Shown here in pieces: positions 8,314 through 17,271 of a DNA stretch of 49,588 nucleotides (its first letter is position 1; the number at the start of each line of letters is the position of its first letter). The DNA is from Deltaproteobacteria bacterium (GTDB lineage Bacteria; Desulfobacterota_B; Binatia; UBA9968): assembly GCA_005879255.1 (NCBI GenBank), contig VBKY01000031.1, forward strand, positions 1-49,588. The letters are read 5' to 3'. The position numbers were made by a program, and so were the translations under genes. The notes under the pieces were generated by a model, which searched no databases, was not told where the DNA came from, and worked only from the letters and a program-made list of their open reading frames with translations.

Positions 8314-9189
8314 ATGGATGTACTCAGTATTACCGGTTACCAGCGACGGATGCCGCATGTTGTGGCGGAGTACAAAGGATTTTTTGCCAAGGAAAATCTC
8401 GAAATAAAATTCCATCACACCACCTATGCGCCGGATCACAATCGGGGTATGGCCGAAGGACGCTGGGACTTCACGCTGAGCAGCGCCGACACAATGATCG
8501 CGCGCACGACCACCGACGGAGTGGACTACATGCTCTTTATGCAGGCCGAAGAAGGCCTCAGCGCTTATCTGATCGGCCAGCCGGGGGTGGATTCAATCGA
8601 AAAGCTGCGCGGCAAACTGTTGGCCGGGGATCCTGGCGATTCCAATTTGGATCTGATTCGCAAAAAGATTCTCCGCACCCATGGGATGGACGACAGCGAT
8701 TACAATATTGAGATCATCGGCAGCTCCCCGGTCCGATTGGAAGCCTTTCTCGAGCGCCGCGTGGCGGGGGCTATGCTGACGCCGCCGGCGTCTGACAAAG
8801 CTCTGGCCGCTGGCGGCATTCTCCTTGCCAACTCAGAAAATTACGTGCCGGGCTGGCCGCTCACGTGCGGTTGGACGCTCCGGCATTGGCTGGTGAGCCA
8901 TCGCGAGCTGGTCGTCCGTTTCATCCGTGCTTGGGCAGCGGCGACGGATTGGTTGCTTCTGCCGGAAAACCGGAAAGAGACCATCAAGTTGGTGACTGAC
9001 AACGAGAAGCTCAAGCGAGAAGCCGCCGAAGATGCGTACCGCAAAGTCGTTCCAAAAGCGCGCATCAATCCAGCGGCGTTGCAAACAGTGATCGAGCTGC
9101 GCAAGGAGATGGGGGTTTACAAGCCGCCTTTTGATCCGCCGGAAAGATTCTACGACGCCAGTTATTGGTCTGAGGCGACAGGCCGCTAG
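8314..9189 (+). CDS. NMT1/THI5-like solute-binding protein without signal peptide
   Basis: The ATG at 8314 has a strong GGAGGAGGG site directly upstream and was preferred over the longer frame. The 291-residue product has the fold pattern of periplasmic binding proteins of the NMT1/THI5/SsuA group: KGFFAKENLEIKFH near residues 24-37, a DFTLSSADT stretch, and IEKLRGKLLAGDPGDSN around residue 100. No signal peptide is present, so the protein is either cytoplasmic or an enzyme with this fold, as in some dihydroxyphthalate decarboxylase-like and pyrimidine precursor proteins. No permease or ATPase gene is near. The ligand is unknown. Confidence 0.8.
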   Translation: MDVLSITGYQRRMPHVVAEYKGFFAKENLEIKFHHTTYAPDHNRGMAEGRWDFTLSSADTMIARTTTDGVDYMLFMQAEEGLSAYLIGQPGVDSIEKLRGKLLAGDPGDSNLDLIRKKILRTHGMDDSDYNIEIIGSSPVRLEAFLERRVAGAMLTPPASDKALAAGGILLANSENYVPGWPLTCGWTLRHWLVSHRELVVRFIRAWAAATDWLLLPENRKETIKLVTDNEKLKREAAEDAYRKVVPKARINPAALQTVIELRKEMGVYKPPFDPPERFYDASYWSEATGR

Positions 9190-9212
9190 CTCGGTCAGAG
9201 AGGGCAAAAGAT

Positions 9213-9275
9213 GTTCAAGGTTCCAGGTTCAACGTTTTCAATTCGTCTCGGGCCTTGAACTTTGAACCTTGAACT
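9213..9275. repeat. TTCAAGG inverted repeat between convergent genes
   Basis: A left arm starting GTTCAAGGTTCCAGGTTCAA and a right arm reading CCTTGAACTTTGAACCTTGA are imperfect inverses around a short spacer. It lies between two convergent genes (stops at 9189 and 9300), so it could act as a shared transcription end, though there is no T tract. A relative is at 16220-16308. Confidence 0.6.
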
Positions 9276-9299
9276 CTTGGACTGCGTTTTTGCAGCCTG

Positions 9300-9638
9300 C
9301 TAGGCGACGAGCGAGTGAAGAATCGTGCTGACGATGCTGAGCACTATGGCGCCGAAGAAGGCCGACAAAAATCCGGCTACGTAAAAGCCCGGCACGAGGG
9401 CGGCGGCCAACTGAAGCATGAGCGCGTTGATGACCAACCAGAAAATACCCAGCGTCAGTATCGTGAGCGGAAAAGTTACGATCTTGAGAATCAATCCGAT
9501 CGTCGCGTTGATGAGCCCGATGACGATGGGCGCGATGAGCGCCGCGCCCAGCCCTTGCAATTGGATACCAGGAAAAAGGTAAGCGACGATCATCAGACTC
9601 AGCGCGCTGATGAGCCAGTGAAGCAGCAAACTAACCAT
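9300..9638 (-). CDS. YvlD/phage holin superfamily IV small membrane protein
   Basis: The 112-residue protein has four hydrophobic segments with the family pattern: a short N-terminal span (LLLHWLISALSLMIVAYLF), PGIQLQG, GLINATIGLILKIVTFPLTILTLG in the middle and NALML in the third span. It belongs to the group named after phage holin superfamily IV and Bacillus YvlD, found as chromosomal genes of unknown role in many bacteria, sometimes linked to envelope stress. There is no phage context. The ribosome binding site at 9638 is weak. Confidence 0.85.
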   Translation of the reverse strand: MVSLLLHWLISALSLMIVAYLFPGIQLQGLGAALIAPIVIGLINATIGLILKIVTFPLTILTLGIFWLVINALMLQLAAALVPGFYVAGFLSAFFGAIVLSIVSTILHSLVA

Positions 9639-9760
9639 GATTGTTTGACAATAACAGAGCAGAATCGGGTAAACAATGTCAATTTACGCCGAGACTTGCC
9701 AAGGGCAAAGCACAATGTAAAATGAACCCGTTCGACCACGCATAAGGAGGAGTGAACGCC

Positions 9761-10780
9761 ATGTCAAAGCAGGAACTCGAGTCAATCGCTCAAGCGATGG
9801 TGGCCAAAGGCAAAGGCATTTTAGCGGCCGACGAGAGCATGGGCACGATCAAGCGGAGGTTCGATAGCATCAAGATCGAATCCAGCGACAATAATCGGCG
9901 CGCTTACCGGGAGATGCTTTTTACGACCAAGGGCGTCGAGGAAGCGATCAGCGGCGTCATTCTGTTTGACGAAACCATTCGCACGTCGGCGAGCGATGGA
10001 ACGCCGTTCGCGCAACTGCTTGCCAAGAAAGGCATCATGCCGGGCATCAAAGTCGACAAAGGTCCGGTGGATATTCCCGGTTTCCCCGGCGAAGTGGTGA
10101 CTGAAGGATTGGATGGTTTGCGCGGTAGATTGAAAGAGTACAAAGAGCTTGGCGCCAAATTTGCCAAATGGCGCGCGGTTATCACCATCGGCGACGGCAT
10201 TCCGACCTACACATGTCTCAAGGCTAACGCCCACGCATTAGCGCGCTATGCGGCGCTCTGCCAAGAGGCTGTCATCGTGCCGATTGTCGAACCGGAAGTA
10301 TTGCTCGATGGCAATCATAGCATCGAGCGTTGTCAAGACGTCAGTGAAGACACACTGCGAGTCACATTTGCGCAATTGGCCGAGCACCGAGTTTATTTGG
10401 AGGGCATGATCCTTAAACCGAGCATGGTGGTTTCTGGCAAAGACAACCCGCGCCAAGCCGGCGTCGAAGAAGTCGCCGAGCGGACGATTCGCTGCCTCAA
10501 GCGAACCGTTCCCGCGGCAGTACCCGGCATTGCCTTCCTCTCCGGCGGTCAGAGCGCGGTGAGCGCGACCGAGCATCTCAATGCGATGAATAAGATGGGC
10601 CCGCTACCGTGGCAGGTGAGCTTCTCCTACGCCCGCGCCTTGCAAGATCCCGCGTTGAAAGCCTGGAAAGGCGAGGCAGCCAACGTCGCCGAGGCGCAAA
10701 AGATTTTTTACCACCGGGCCAAAATGAATAGTGCGGCGAGAAGCGGCAGCTACACCAAGCAGATGGAAGCGGCGGCTTAG
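9761..10780 (+). CDS. Class I fructose-bisphosphate aldolase
   Basis: The ATG at 9761 is preferred over the GTG at 9752, since AAGGAGG at 9744-9750 lies ten bases before it. The 339-residue protein is a eukaryote-like class I aldolase: GKGILAADESMGTI near residues 18-31, GIKVDKG near 95, and the Schiff-base lysine in ILKPSMV at residue 219. It cleaves fructose 1,6-bisphosphate to dihydroxyacetone phosphate and glyceraldehyde 3-phosphate in glycolysis and runs in reverse in gluconeogenesis, in the cytoplasm. Length is close to the family norm of 340 to 360. A GFA-family gene follows in the same frame after 15 bases. Confidence 0.95.
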   Translation: MSKQELESIAQAMVAKGKGILAADESMGTIKRRFDSIKIESSDNNRRAYREMLFTTKGVEEAISGVILFDETIRTSASDGTPFAQLLAKKGIMPGIKVDKGPVDIPGFPGEVVTEGLDGLRGRLKEYKELGAKFAKWRAVITIGDGIPTYTCLKANAHALARYAALCQEAVIVPIVEPEVLLDGNHSIERCQDVSEDTLRVTFAQLAEHRVYLEGMILKPSMVVSGKDNPRQAGVEEVAERTIRCLKRTVPAAVPGIAFLSGGQSAVSATEHLNAMNKMGPLPWQVSFSYARALQDPALKAWKGEAANVAEAQKIFYHRAKMNSAARSGSYTKQMEAAA

Positions 10781-10795
10781 CCCATCTCGACGGTC

Positions 10796-11212
10796 TTGGC
10801 TCAACAGAGCAAATCCTTAGTAACCCACCGCGGCGGGTGTCATTGCGGCCGCGTTAAATTCGACGTCTTGGCGCCCGCCGAGATCGAAGCCCGTGAGTGC
10901 AACTGCTCGATTTGCAGCAAAACCGGCTTCCTTCATCTCATCATTCCCAAGTCCCGATTCAAATTATTACAGGGGTCCGAGCATCTTTCGACGTACACTT
11001 TCAATACCGGTGTCGCGCGCCATTTATTCTGCAAGGTTTGCGGCATCAAGTCTTTCTACGTGCCGCGCTCCAATCCCGACGGCTACAGCGTAAACGTTCG
11101 GTGTCTCGATCCGAGCACGGTTAAAAATATCAACGTCAGCCAGTTCGACGGACAAAATTGGGAGCAACACGCGGGCGAACTATCCCACCTTTCGAGCGAT
11201 GAGAAGCAATGA
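10796..11212 (+). CDS. GFA/CENP-V family zinc protein
   Basis: The 138-residue protein carries the glutathione-dependent formaldehyde-activating (GFA) fold signature: GGCHCG at 14-19, CNCSICSKTG near 35-44 and CKVCG near 79-83, which together bind two zinc ions in this family. Members activate or transfer one-carbon or thiol adducts, but most have no proven substrate. The only early start is a TTG at 10796, with no clear ribosome binding site. The frame is the same as that of the aldolase, whose TAG stop lies 15 bases upstream, so translation probably depends on reinitiation or coupling. Confidence 0.85.
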   Translation: MAQQSKSLVTHRGGCHCGRVKFDVLAPAEIEARECNCSICSKTGFLHLIIPKSRFKLLQGSEHLSTYTFNTGVARHLFCKVCGIKSFYVPRSNPDGYSVNVRCLDPSTVKNINVSQFDGQNWEQHAGELSHLSSDEKQ

Positions 11213-11246
11213 CTTTCACCAACGCTTAAACCAAGGAGACTGCGGC

Positions 11247-11462
11247 ATGGACATCGAAGGAATCGGTTTTGTCATCGGTTTGATCGGCGCCATCTGGATG
11301 AAGAGCTCGATGAACTTGATCCGTGACCATAAGGATCAGCCGGAGCTCAAGATGATCGGCCGCGAACCGGAGAATCCGGCGCTCAAGGCCTTCATCCGAG
11401 GTGTCTCGTTGGTGCTGCTCGGTTTGGGAATCGAAACTTACGCGCGCTTGTTTTTGAATTAG
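11247..11462 (+). CDS. Small membrane protein of unknown function
   Basis: The ATG at 11247 follows AAGGAG at 11233-11238. The 71-residue product has two hydrophobic stretches: IGFVIGLIGAIWM near the start and GVSLVLLGLGIETYARLFL at the end, separated by a charged loop. I do not recognise a family. It begins 34 bases after the GFA gene and may be co-transcribed with it. Confidence 0.6.
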   Translation: MDIEGIGFVIGLIGAIWMKSSMNLIRDHKDQPELKMIGREPENPALKAFIRGVSLVLLGLGIETYARLFLN

Positions 11463-11659
11463 CCACTCTGTTTCCACAATCGACAGCGGCTCGATGCCAT
11501 CACAAGATCTACCCCGGCCCTCCTTTCAAAGAGGGGAATAGTCTTGTGGCCATTAGCGTCTCCAACTTTCTCCCCAACCCTGGATTTGACATGCTAGCGT
11601 TGCACGGCGTATCGTAAAATGATCTCAATCTCGCTACGTAACTCATTAGGAGGCTGTCA

Positions 11660-13357
11660 ATGGCTTATGATCTGCTGATTCGTGGTGGGCGCGTGGTCGA
11701 TGGCTCTGGGCTGCCGTCATATGTGGCCGATGTCGGCGTTAAAGACGGTAAGGTGGTCGCAGTGGGCAAGCTCAATGACGGCGCAGCGCGCGTGATCGAT
11801 GCAGCGGGTTTAGCCGTGTCCCCAGGATTCATCGATCATCATACGCATTTGGACGCACAGATGTTGTGGGATCCCTATGGCACGTGCGAACCCCAGCATG
11901 GAATTACCACCGTGGTGATGGGCAACTGCGGTCTATCGTAGGCCCCGACCCGATCGGGCATTGAAGACGCAATAGTGAAAAGCTTTGTGCGCGTCGAGGC
12001 GATCCCGCGCTTTGCCTTGGAAGCCGGAGTCCAGTGGAAGTGGCATAGCTATGGCGAGTATCTCGACCACTTGGAAGGAAAACTCGGCATTAATGTTGGC
12101 GGTCTGGTCGGACACATCGCCGTGCGCCACAACGCGATGGGTGAGGATGCTGTCGAGCGAAAGGCGACGGGAACGGAAGTGCAAAAAATGCGCGGCCTGG
12201 TATTGGAAGCAATGGAAGGCGGCGCTTTGGGAATGTCCACCAACCGCAATGAACGGCATATGCGCGAAGACGGCAAGCCGGTAGCGAGCCGCCTGGCAGA
12301 TGATGAAGAGTTATTTGGATTGTGCGACGTGTTGGCTGAACGAAATGCCGGCGTCATTGAAACGATTCTGGGAAGAAACAAGATCGAGCATTTCGAGTTT
12401 TATCACGAGCTCGCCAAGCGCACCCAGCGGCCGGTGCTCTGGCAAAGTCTGCAGCATCGCTGGGCCGAACCGAATCTTTGGCGCGAACAACTTGACGCCG
12501 TCGAGCCGATTTTTAGGGCCGGTTACCAAGCCTATGGGTTGTCGCACACGGTGCCGCTGGTGCGCCATTTCGACCTCACGAACTGCCAGGTGTTCGACGA
12601 ATTCCCGACCTGGAAGACCCTCATGTTCCTGCCCGTAGAAGTGCGCAAGCAGGCCTTCGCCGATCCAGCGACCCGACAGAAGATGAGAGCCGATCTGGCC
12701 AGCCCGGCGCCGGCGAATTTCCACAGACGCTGGGATATTCCGAAGGTTGAAAAGGTCATCAAGCCGGAGAATCAAAAGTACGTCGGCAAGAGCATTGAAC
12801 AATTGGCCAAGATGCAAAACAAAGATCCGCTCGATGCGTTCCTCGATCTCGCTCTCGACGAAGATCTCGCGACCGTGTTCTGGAATGCTAACAATGGCGG
12901 CGATTGGAACGCGATGGGAGAAATCTTGCGCAGCCCGTACGTGTTGGTCGGCACTTCAGACGCCGGCGCCCACGTGCAATTCGGCGCTGATTTTGGTTAC
13001 GGCACGATTCTTCTGGGTCTCTGGGTGCGCGAGCGCCAGGTGATGACGCTGGAGCAGGCGATCCATAAGCTCACGTTTCACGTCGCTTCGATCTTCGGCC
13101 TGCAGGGCAGAGGATTGTTACGGCCGGGCTACGCCGCTGACTTCGCGATCTTCGATCCAAAGACCGTTCAAGCGCACGAGCCGGAGTGGGCAAATGACTA
13201 TCCGGCCGGAAGCAAGCGGCTGGTGCAGCGTTGCGTCGGTATGCACTACACCGTTGTCAACGGAACCGTCATACATGAGGACGGGCGCATGACCGGAGAT
13301 CTGCCCGGCCAAGTCATTCGCGGTCCGCTCTATCGTCAACAGAAAGCGGCTGCGTAA
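11660..13357 (+). pseudogene. D-aminoacylase-type amidohydrolase with an in-frame TAG
   Basis: AGGAGG lies just before the ATG at 11660. The frame codes for a metal-dependent amidohydrolase of the N-acyl-D-amino-acid deacylase family: [15 protein letters not shown] at the N-terminus, the metal motif HHTHLD at residues 60-65, VVMGNCGLS, and a late DAGAH motif. A TAG sits at 11939-11941 (codon 94), directly after NCGLS, where relatives usually have a bulky residue before AP. The same frame then continues without fault to 13357, about 565 codons in all, close to the family length. The codon could have been TTG, TGG, TAC or TAT. One base change, an assembly error or suppression could explain it. 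Downstream is a Rieske gene four bases away. Confidence 0.8.
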
Positions 13358-13360
13358 GGC

Positions 13361-13684
13361 ATGGGAGTAAGCTTTATTCCCGTGGCCCGCATCGGCGAAT
13401 TATCGCCCGGCAGTGTGAAGGAAGTCGACCTCGGCGGGCGCCAAGTGCTCTTGGCGTTCGTCGAGGGTAAATATTTTGCTTTTTCCCGACATTGTCCCCA
13501 CGAAGAAGCCGATCTCAAGATTGCCGGTCAGCTTTTGGGCGGCGCAACGATTCGTTGCACCAATCACAGCTATTGCTACGATCTTACATCCGGTGAGTGC
13601 ACGTTGCCCAAGGGAGCGGCGCCGCTGACGGTTCTCCCAGCCGAAGAACGGGGCGAAGAGGTCTGTATTCGTCTTGAATGGTAA
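13361..13684 (+). CDS. Rieske-type [2Fe-2S] ferredoxin
   Basis: A 107-residue protein made of a single Rieske domain. The cluster ligands are visible: Cys45 and His47 in CPH, Cys66 and His69 in CTNH. The short form without a catalytic domain matches NirD-like or dioxygenase ferredoxin subunits, which pass single electrons to an oxygenase or reductase. It starts four bases after the amidohydrolase stop and is probably translated with it. No partner oxygenase is adjacent; the partner is unknown. Confidence 0.9.
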   Translation: MGVSFIPVARIGELSPGSVKEVDLGGRQVLLAFVEGKYFAFSRHCPHEEADLKIAGQLLGGATIRCTNHSYCYDLTSGECTLPKGAAPLTVLPAEERGEEVCIRLEW

Positions 13685-13864
13685 CGATTCGGATTTTTTT
13701 ATTCTTGTTGACTCAGCAAAGGGGCCCTCCGCGCTTAGCCGATAAACGGTTCTCCTGCCTCCCACGCTCTCGCCAACCCACTTAAGATAGGGTAAATTTT
13801 CTCCTAATCCGGGCGGCGACGCTCAGCTGCCCGGGAAGGTTTCAGCAAATAGGGTGATCTCGAC

Positions 13865-14785
13865 ATGAGAAATATTGAAAAGTTGTTGACCCAGTGTAGA
13901 GGACTTAGTTCGGTATGCGGGGTTTTTGCTCTGCTGGTTTCGTTTACATGGCTCTCGGCGGCAGGCAGTGTTACCGCCCAGGAAAGGAGTCTTCTTTGGA
14001 AAGTGAGCAAAGGCACGAGCAACGTTTATTTGCTGGGCTCGATTCATTATTTGAAAAAGGAAAATTTTCCGCTTAATAAAACAATCTTAGATGCGCTCGA
14101 TACCAGTCAAAGGCTGGTCCTCGAAATCGATTTAAACAGCGCCACACCCGATGTGGCGCAAAAGGTGACCCTTTCAAAAGCGGTCTATCGCGACGGCACG
14201 ACTCTGGAGCAGAACGTCAGTCCGGAAACCTATCAGCTTACGCGCCAGCGCGCCGCGCAGCTTGGCATCGATATGAAGATCATGATGCCGATGAAGCCGT
14301 GGTTTGTCTCCTTGACGCTGGTGGCGATCAGATTACAGCAGCTCGGTTTCGATCATAGTCTGGGCGTCGACCGATATCTTGCGGCGCGGGCCACGAGCAA
14401 CGGCAAGCCCGTCGGCGGATTGGAAACCCTGGAATTTCAGTTGGCCGTAATGGACCAGTTGTCAAAAAGCGAACAAGAGTTGCTATTGCGCCAATCCGTG
14501 GGCGAATTGGATCTTATGGATCAGAGTATCCACGCGATCGTGCAAGCGTGGTTGAAGGGTGACGGCGGCGCGCTTGAGCCGCTTCTCCTGGAAAGCATGA
14601 AAGCGTATCCCGAGATCTACCAAAATCTTATTGTCGGCCGCAATCGCCGCTGGGTCCCGCAAATTGAGAACATGCTCGGACAAAACGGCGATACCATGGT
14701 GGTGGTCGGCGCGGCGCATCTAGTGGGCAAGGACGGAGTCGTTGAGATGCTCAAAGAGCGAGGCTATAAGGTGGAGCAGAAATGA
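13865..14785 (+). CDS. TraB/GumN (TIKI-like) family protein
   Basis: The 306-residue protein has a signal peptide of about 39 residues (hydrophobic core VCGVFALLVSFTWLSAA, end near VTAQ), so it is exported. The family marks are GSIHYL near residues 57-62 and GAAHLVG near 283, the two motifs that bind metal in TIKI-type proteases, plus the central M-P-M-KPW segment. Bacterial members are of uncertain role; a periplasmic metallo-hydrolase is the best guess. Its TGA overlaps the ATG of the CBS gene (ATGA), so the two are coupled. Confidence 0.9.
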   Translation: MRNIEKLLTQCRGLSSVCGVFALLVSFTWLSAAGSVTAQERSLLWKVSKGTSNVYLLGSIHYLKKENFPLNKTILDALDTSQRLVLEIDLNSATPDVAQKVTLSKAVYRDGTTLEQNVSPETYQLTRQRAAQLGIDMKIMMPMKPWFVSLTLVAIRLQQLGFDHSLGVDRYLAARATSNGKPVGGLETLEFQLAVMDQLSKSEQELLLRQSVGELDLMDQSIHAIVQAWLKGDGGALEPLLLESMKAYPEIYQNLIVGRNRRWVPQIENMLGQNGDTMVVVGAAHLVGKDGVVEMLKERGYKVEQK

Positions 14786-15233
14786 TAGTGTCGAACAAAT
14801 CTCACACAAGCGGTATCCGCGTGGCGGATTGGATGACGCAAGGGGTTTTGGCGGTGGAAACCTTCGACAGCATTGCCGTCGCTCGGCAGCTCATGGCCAA
14901 ACATCGTGTCAACCAGCTTCCGGTGTTGGACAACGATAATCTGGTCGGTATCGTTACCGATCGTGATATTACCGGTTTGCCGAAAAGATCACCGTCGAGG
15001 AAGTCATGACCCACGATGTTTTCATCGTGCGCCCGGAAACGACGCTGGCGACCGCTGTGAACCTGCTAAGGCGCCACCGGATCGGTTCTCTACCAGTGAT
15101 AAAGGACAAAAAGCTCGTCGGAATAATAACCCGGAGTGATATTCTTGATTTTGTCTTGAGCCGGTCGCGCAAACGAACACCGCCACAAGGCAAGCAGGCT
15201 AAGAAAGTAAAGTCAGGCAAAAAAAGAAAATAG
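14782..15233 (+). pseudogene. Two-CBS-domain protein with a frame break
   Basis: The first frame (14782-15009) gives one CBS motif ending LVGIVTDRDI; the second (open before 15006, to 15233) gives the second motif, LVGIITRSDIL, plus a Lys-rich tail. In intact relatives the two are joined by a linker reading like ITVEEVMTHDVFIV. That linker is present here in the second frame, upstream of the ATG at 15006, so a single shift near 14965-14980 broke one gene of about 150 codons. CBS pairs bind adenosyl ligands. As written, two half proteins would result, overlapping by ATGA. The start overlaps the TraB stop. Confidence 0.8.
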
Positions 15234-15271
15234 GCGCATAGGGATCATTTAATCCAGGGAGCAATCGAAAC

Positions 15272-15763
15272 GTGCCATCCTTCGATATCGTCAGCCGCAT
15301 CGATCTTCAGGAAGTCGACAATGCGGTTAATATTACCAAGAAGGCGATCTTGTCGCGTTATGACTTTCGTAACTCGAAAACCGAAATCGACTTGGATAAA
15401 AAAGACAAAAAGATTCACCTGATAACTGAAGACGACATGAAGCTTCGCGCGGTGCAGGACGCATTGATCGAAAACCTGGTCAAACGCAAAGTAGATCGCA
15501 AATGTTTAGATGCCAAGCCGAGCGAGATGGCAGCCCACGGAATGATTCAGCGCGAGATCACGATTAAAGAAGGCGTGGATTCCGACACCGCGCGTAACAT
15601 CGTTAAGATGATCAAGGAGCGCAAGTTAAAAGTCCAGGCGGCGATCCAGGAAAACCAAGTAAGAGTCACCGCGAAAAAGATTGATGACCTACAGGAAGTC
15701 ATTCAAATGCTACGCGCCAGCAGCATGCCGATTCCGCTTCAATTTATCAACATGCAACGTTAA
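15272..15763 (+). CDS. yajQ: YajQ family nucleotide-binding protein
   Basis: A 163-residue protein that matches YajQ along its whole length: [19 protein letters not shown] at the start, [19 protein letters not shown] in the middle and [11 protein letters not shown] at the end. It starts with GTG at 15272, with a GGGAGC site upstream. The fold is a tandem RNP-like domain. Members bind RNA or GTP, and in Xanthomonas and Pseudomonas cyclic di-GMP, to modulate transcription factors. Length is normal. It precedes msrB by 43 bases. Confidence 0.95.
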   Translation: MPSFDIVSRIDLQEVDNAVNITKKAILSRYDFRNSKTEIDLDKKDKKIHLITEDDMKLRAVQDALIENLVKRKVDRKCLDAKPSEMAAHGMIQREITIKEGVDSDTARNIVKMIKERKLKVQAAIQENQVRVTAKKIDDLQEVIQMLRASSMPIPLQFINMQR

Positions 15764-15806
15764 CAAGACAATTGGGAGATTTCGGAGATTCAAGGGAGAA
15801 CACTCA

Positions 15807-16202
15807 ATGGAAAAAATCAAAAAAAGCGATGACGAGTGGAAAAAAGAACTGACTGACGAGCAGTTTTACGTTTGCCGAAAGAAAGGCACTGAGCGTGCTT
15901 TCAGCGGTCAGTATTGGGACAACCACGAAAAGGGCATGTATCGCTGTGCCTGCTGCGGCAACGAACTTTTTAGTTCCGATACCAAGTTCGATTCGGGCAC
16001 CGGCTGGCCGAGTTTCTGGGCGCCGGCTGGCGAAGGTAACGTCGAGACCGAAGAGGATGACAGCCTGCTGATGCGCCGAACTGAAGTGCTGTGCAGCAAA
16101 TGCAATGCGCACTTGGGACATGTGTTCGACGACGGACCGAAGCCGACGAACTTGCGTTACTGCATCAATTCCGCGTCGCTGAAATTCGAGAAGCCAAAAT
16201 AG
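15807..16202 (+). CDS. msrB: Peptide-methionine (R)-S-oxide reductase
   Basis: The ATG at 15807 follows AGGGAG. The 131-residue enzyme reduces methionine-R-sulfoxide in proteins. Zinc ligands are Cys47 and Cys50 in RCACCG and a later CSKC pair. [10 protein letters not shown] and the catalytic [11 protein letters not shown] with Cys119 are intact. The active residue is cysteine, not selenocysteine. A standalone MsrB, without MsrA fused. The longer open frame upstream overlaps yajQ and is not needed. Confidence 0.95.
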   Translation: MEKIKKSDDEWKKELTDEQFYVCRKKGTERAFSGQYWDNHEKGMYRCACCGNELFSSDTKFDSGTGWPSFWAPAGEGNVETEEDDSLLMRRTEVLCSKCNAHLGHVFDDGPKPTNLRYCINSASLKFEKPK

Positions 16203-16219
16203 ATTCGTAAGGTCAATCC

Positions 16220-16308
16220 GTTCGATCCGTTGTTCAAGTAGTTCAAAGCGTTACGATGGCCGAAATTTGAACAGCTTGAACGATTTGAATATTTTGAAAC
16301 GGCTTGAA
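16220..16308. repeat. TTCAA/TTGAA inverted repeat element
   Basis: The left arm has TTCAA at a spacing of about nine bases (GTTGTTCAAGTAGTTCAAAG). The right arm has five TTGAA units at the same spacing (TTGAACAGCTTGAACGATTT onward). The arms can fold on each other. It ends just before the aldo/keto reductase start and resembles 9213-9275. Confidence 0.6.
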
Positions 16309-16318
16309 TTACAAAAAG

Positions 16319-17263
16319 ATGGAATACACAACTCTCGGGCGAACCGGTTTGAAAGTTAGCGTTGCCGGCCTCGGCTGCGGCGGGCCGAGCCGGCTGGGAA
16401 TGCGTAACGATTCGCAATCGGCGAACCATGCGGTCGCGCTGATCAAACAAGCGATCGGTCTCGGCGTCAACTTTCTCGATACCGCACAAAATTATGGTAC
16501 CGAGCCGATCGTCGGCAAAGCGATCGCGGGAATTCCTCGCGAACAGCTGGTAATATCGACAAAAAAGACGCTGCCCCCGCCGGATCATTCCAATCCTGAA
16601 GCAGAAGTAGTCAAAGGTTTAGAGCAGAGTCTCAAGTCGATCGGCTCCGACTACATCGACGTGTATCATCTGCACGGTGTCGAGCCGAAGGATTACGAAT
16701 TCGCCAAAAACCGGCTCATGCCGGCGATGCGCCGGCTCAAGGAGCAAGGTAAGATTCGTCTAATCGGCGTTACCGAGGGTTTCGTTGTCGACCCATCGCA
16801 TACGGTGCTCGAGGAAAGTCTTAAGGAAAATATGTGGGAGGTCGTCATGGCGGGTTTCAGCGTGCTGAACCCGTCGGCTCGTAAAACCATTTTTCCGTCG
16901 ACGATGAAGCGCGGCGTCGGCATGCTCAACATGTTCGCAGTGCGGCGAGCTTTGAGCCAGCCCGATCGGCTGAAAGCAGTATGCGCTGAGTTGGTGGCAA
17001 AAGGCGCAATTAAGAAGAGCTCCGTCGATCTAAACGACCCGCTCGGATTTCTCCTCAAGGAAACCGACGCGGCGACGCTGCCGGAAGCAGCTTATCGCTT
17101 TTGCCGACATGAGCCAGGCGTGGACGTGGTTTTGACGGGCACCGGCAATCCGGCTCATTTGAAAGAAAACGTCGCGGCGATTCTGAAGCCGCCGTTGCCG
17201 AAACCGGCGCTCGCGAAACTGGAAGAGATTTTCGGCAATTTGGATTACCTGACGGGGAATTAG
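16319..17263 (+). CDS. Aldo/keto reductase
   Basis: The ATG at 16319 (MEYTTLGRTGLKVS) is the family start; the TTG at 16304 lies within a repeat. The 314-residue protein has the AKR beta/alpha barrel pattern: FLDTAQNYG near residues 54-62 with catalytic Asp and Tyr, STKKT with the Lys, and VYHLHG with the His. It reduces carbonyls with NADPH in the family; the substrate is unknown. It converges on the second aldo/keto reductase at 17272, with which it shares only family-level likeness. Confidence 0.9.
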   Translation: MEYTTLGRTGLKVSVAGLGCGGPSRLGMRNDSQSANHAVALIKQAIGLGVNFLDTAQNYGTEPIVGKAIAGIPREQLVISTKKTLPPPDHSNPEAEVVKGLEQSLKSIGSDYIDVYHLHGVEPKDYEFAKNRLMPAMRRLKEQGKIRLIGVTEGFVVDPSHTVLEESLKENMWEVVMAGFSVLNPSARKTIFPSTMKRGVGMLNMFAVRRALSQPDRLKAVCAELVAKGAIKKSSVDLNDPLGFLLKETDAATLPEAAYRFCRHEPGVDVVLTGTGNPAHLKENVAAILKPPLPKPALAKLEEIFGNLDYLTGN

Positions 17264-17271
17264 CAGGCCCC

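Noticed and set aside
11939..11941. TAG in the amidohydrolase as a pyrrolysine codon
   Set aside because: No pyrrolysine hallmark follows it, the family is not a methylamine methyltransferase, and a simple mutation or error is enough.
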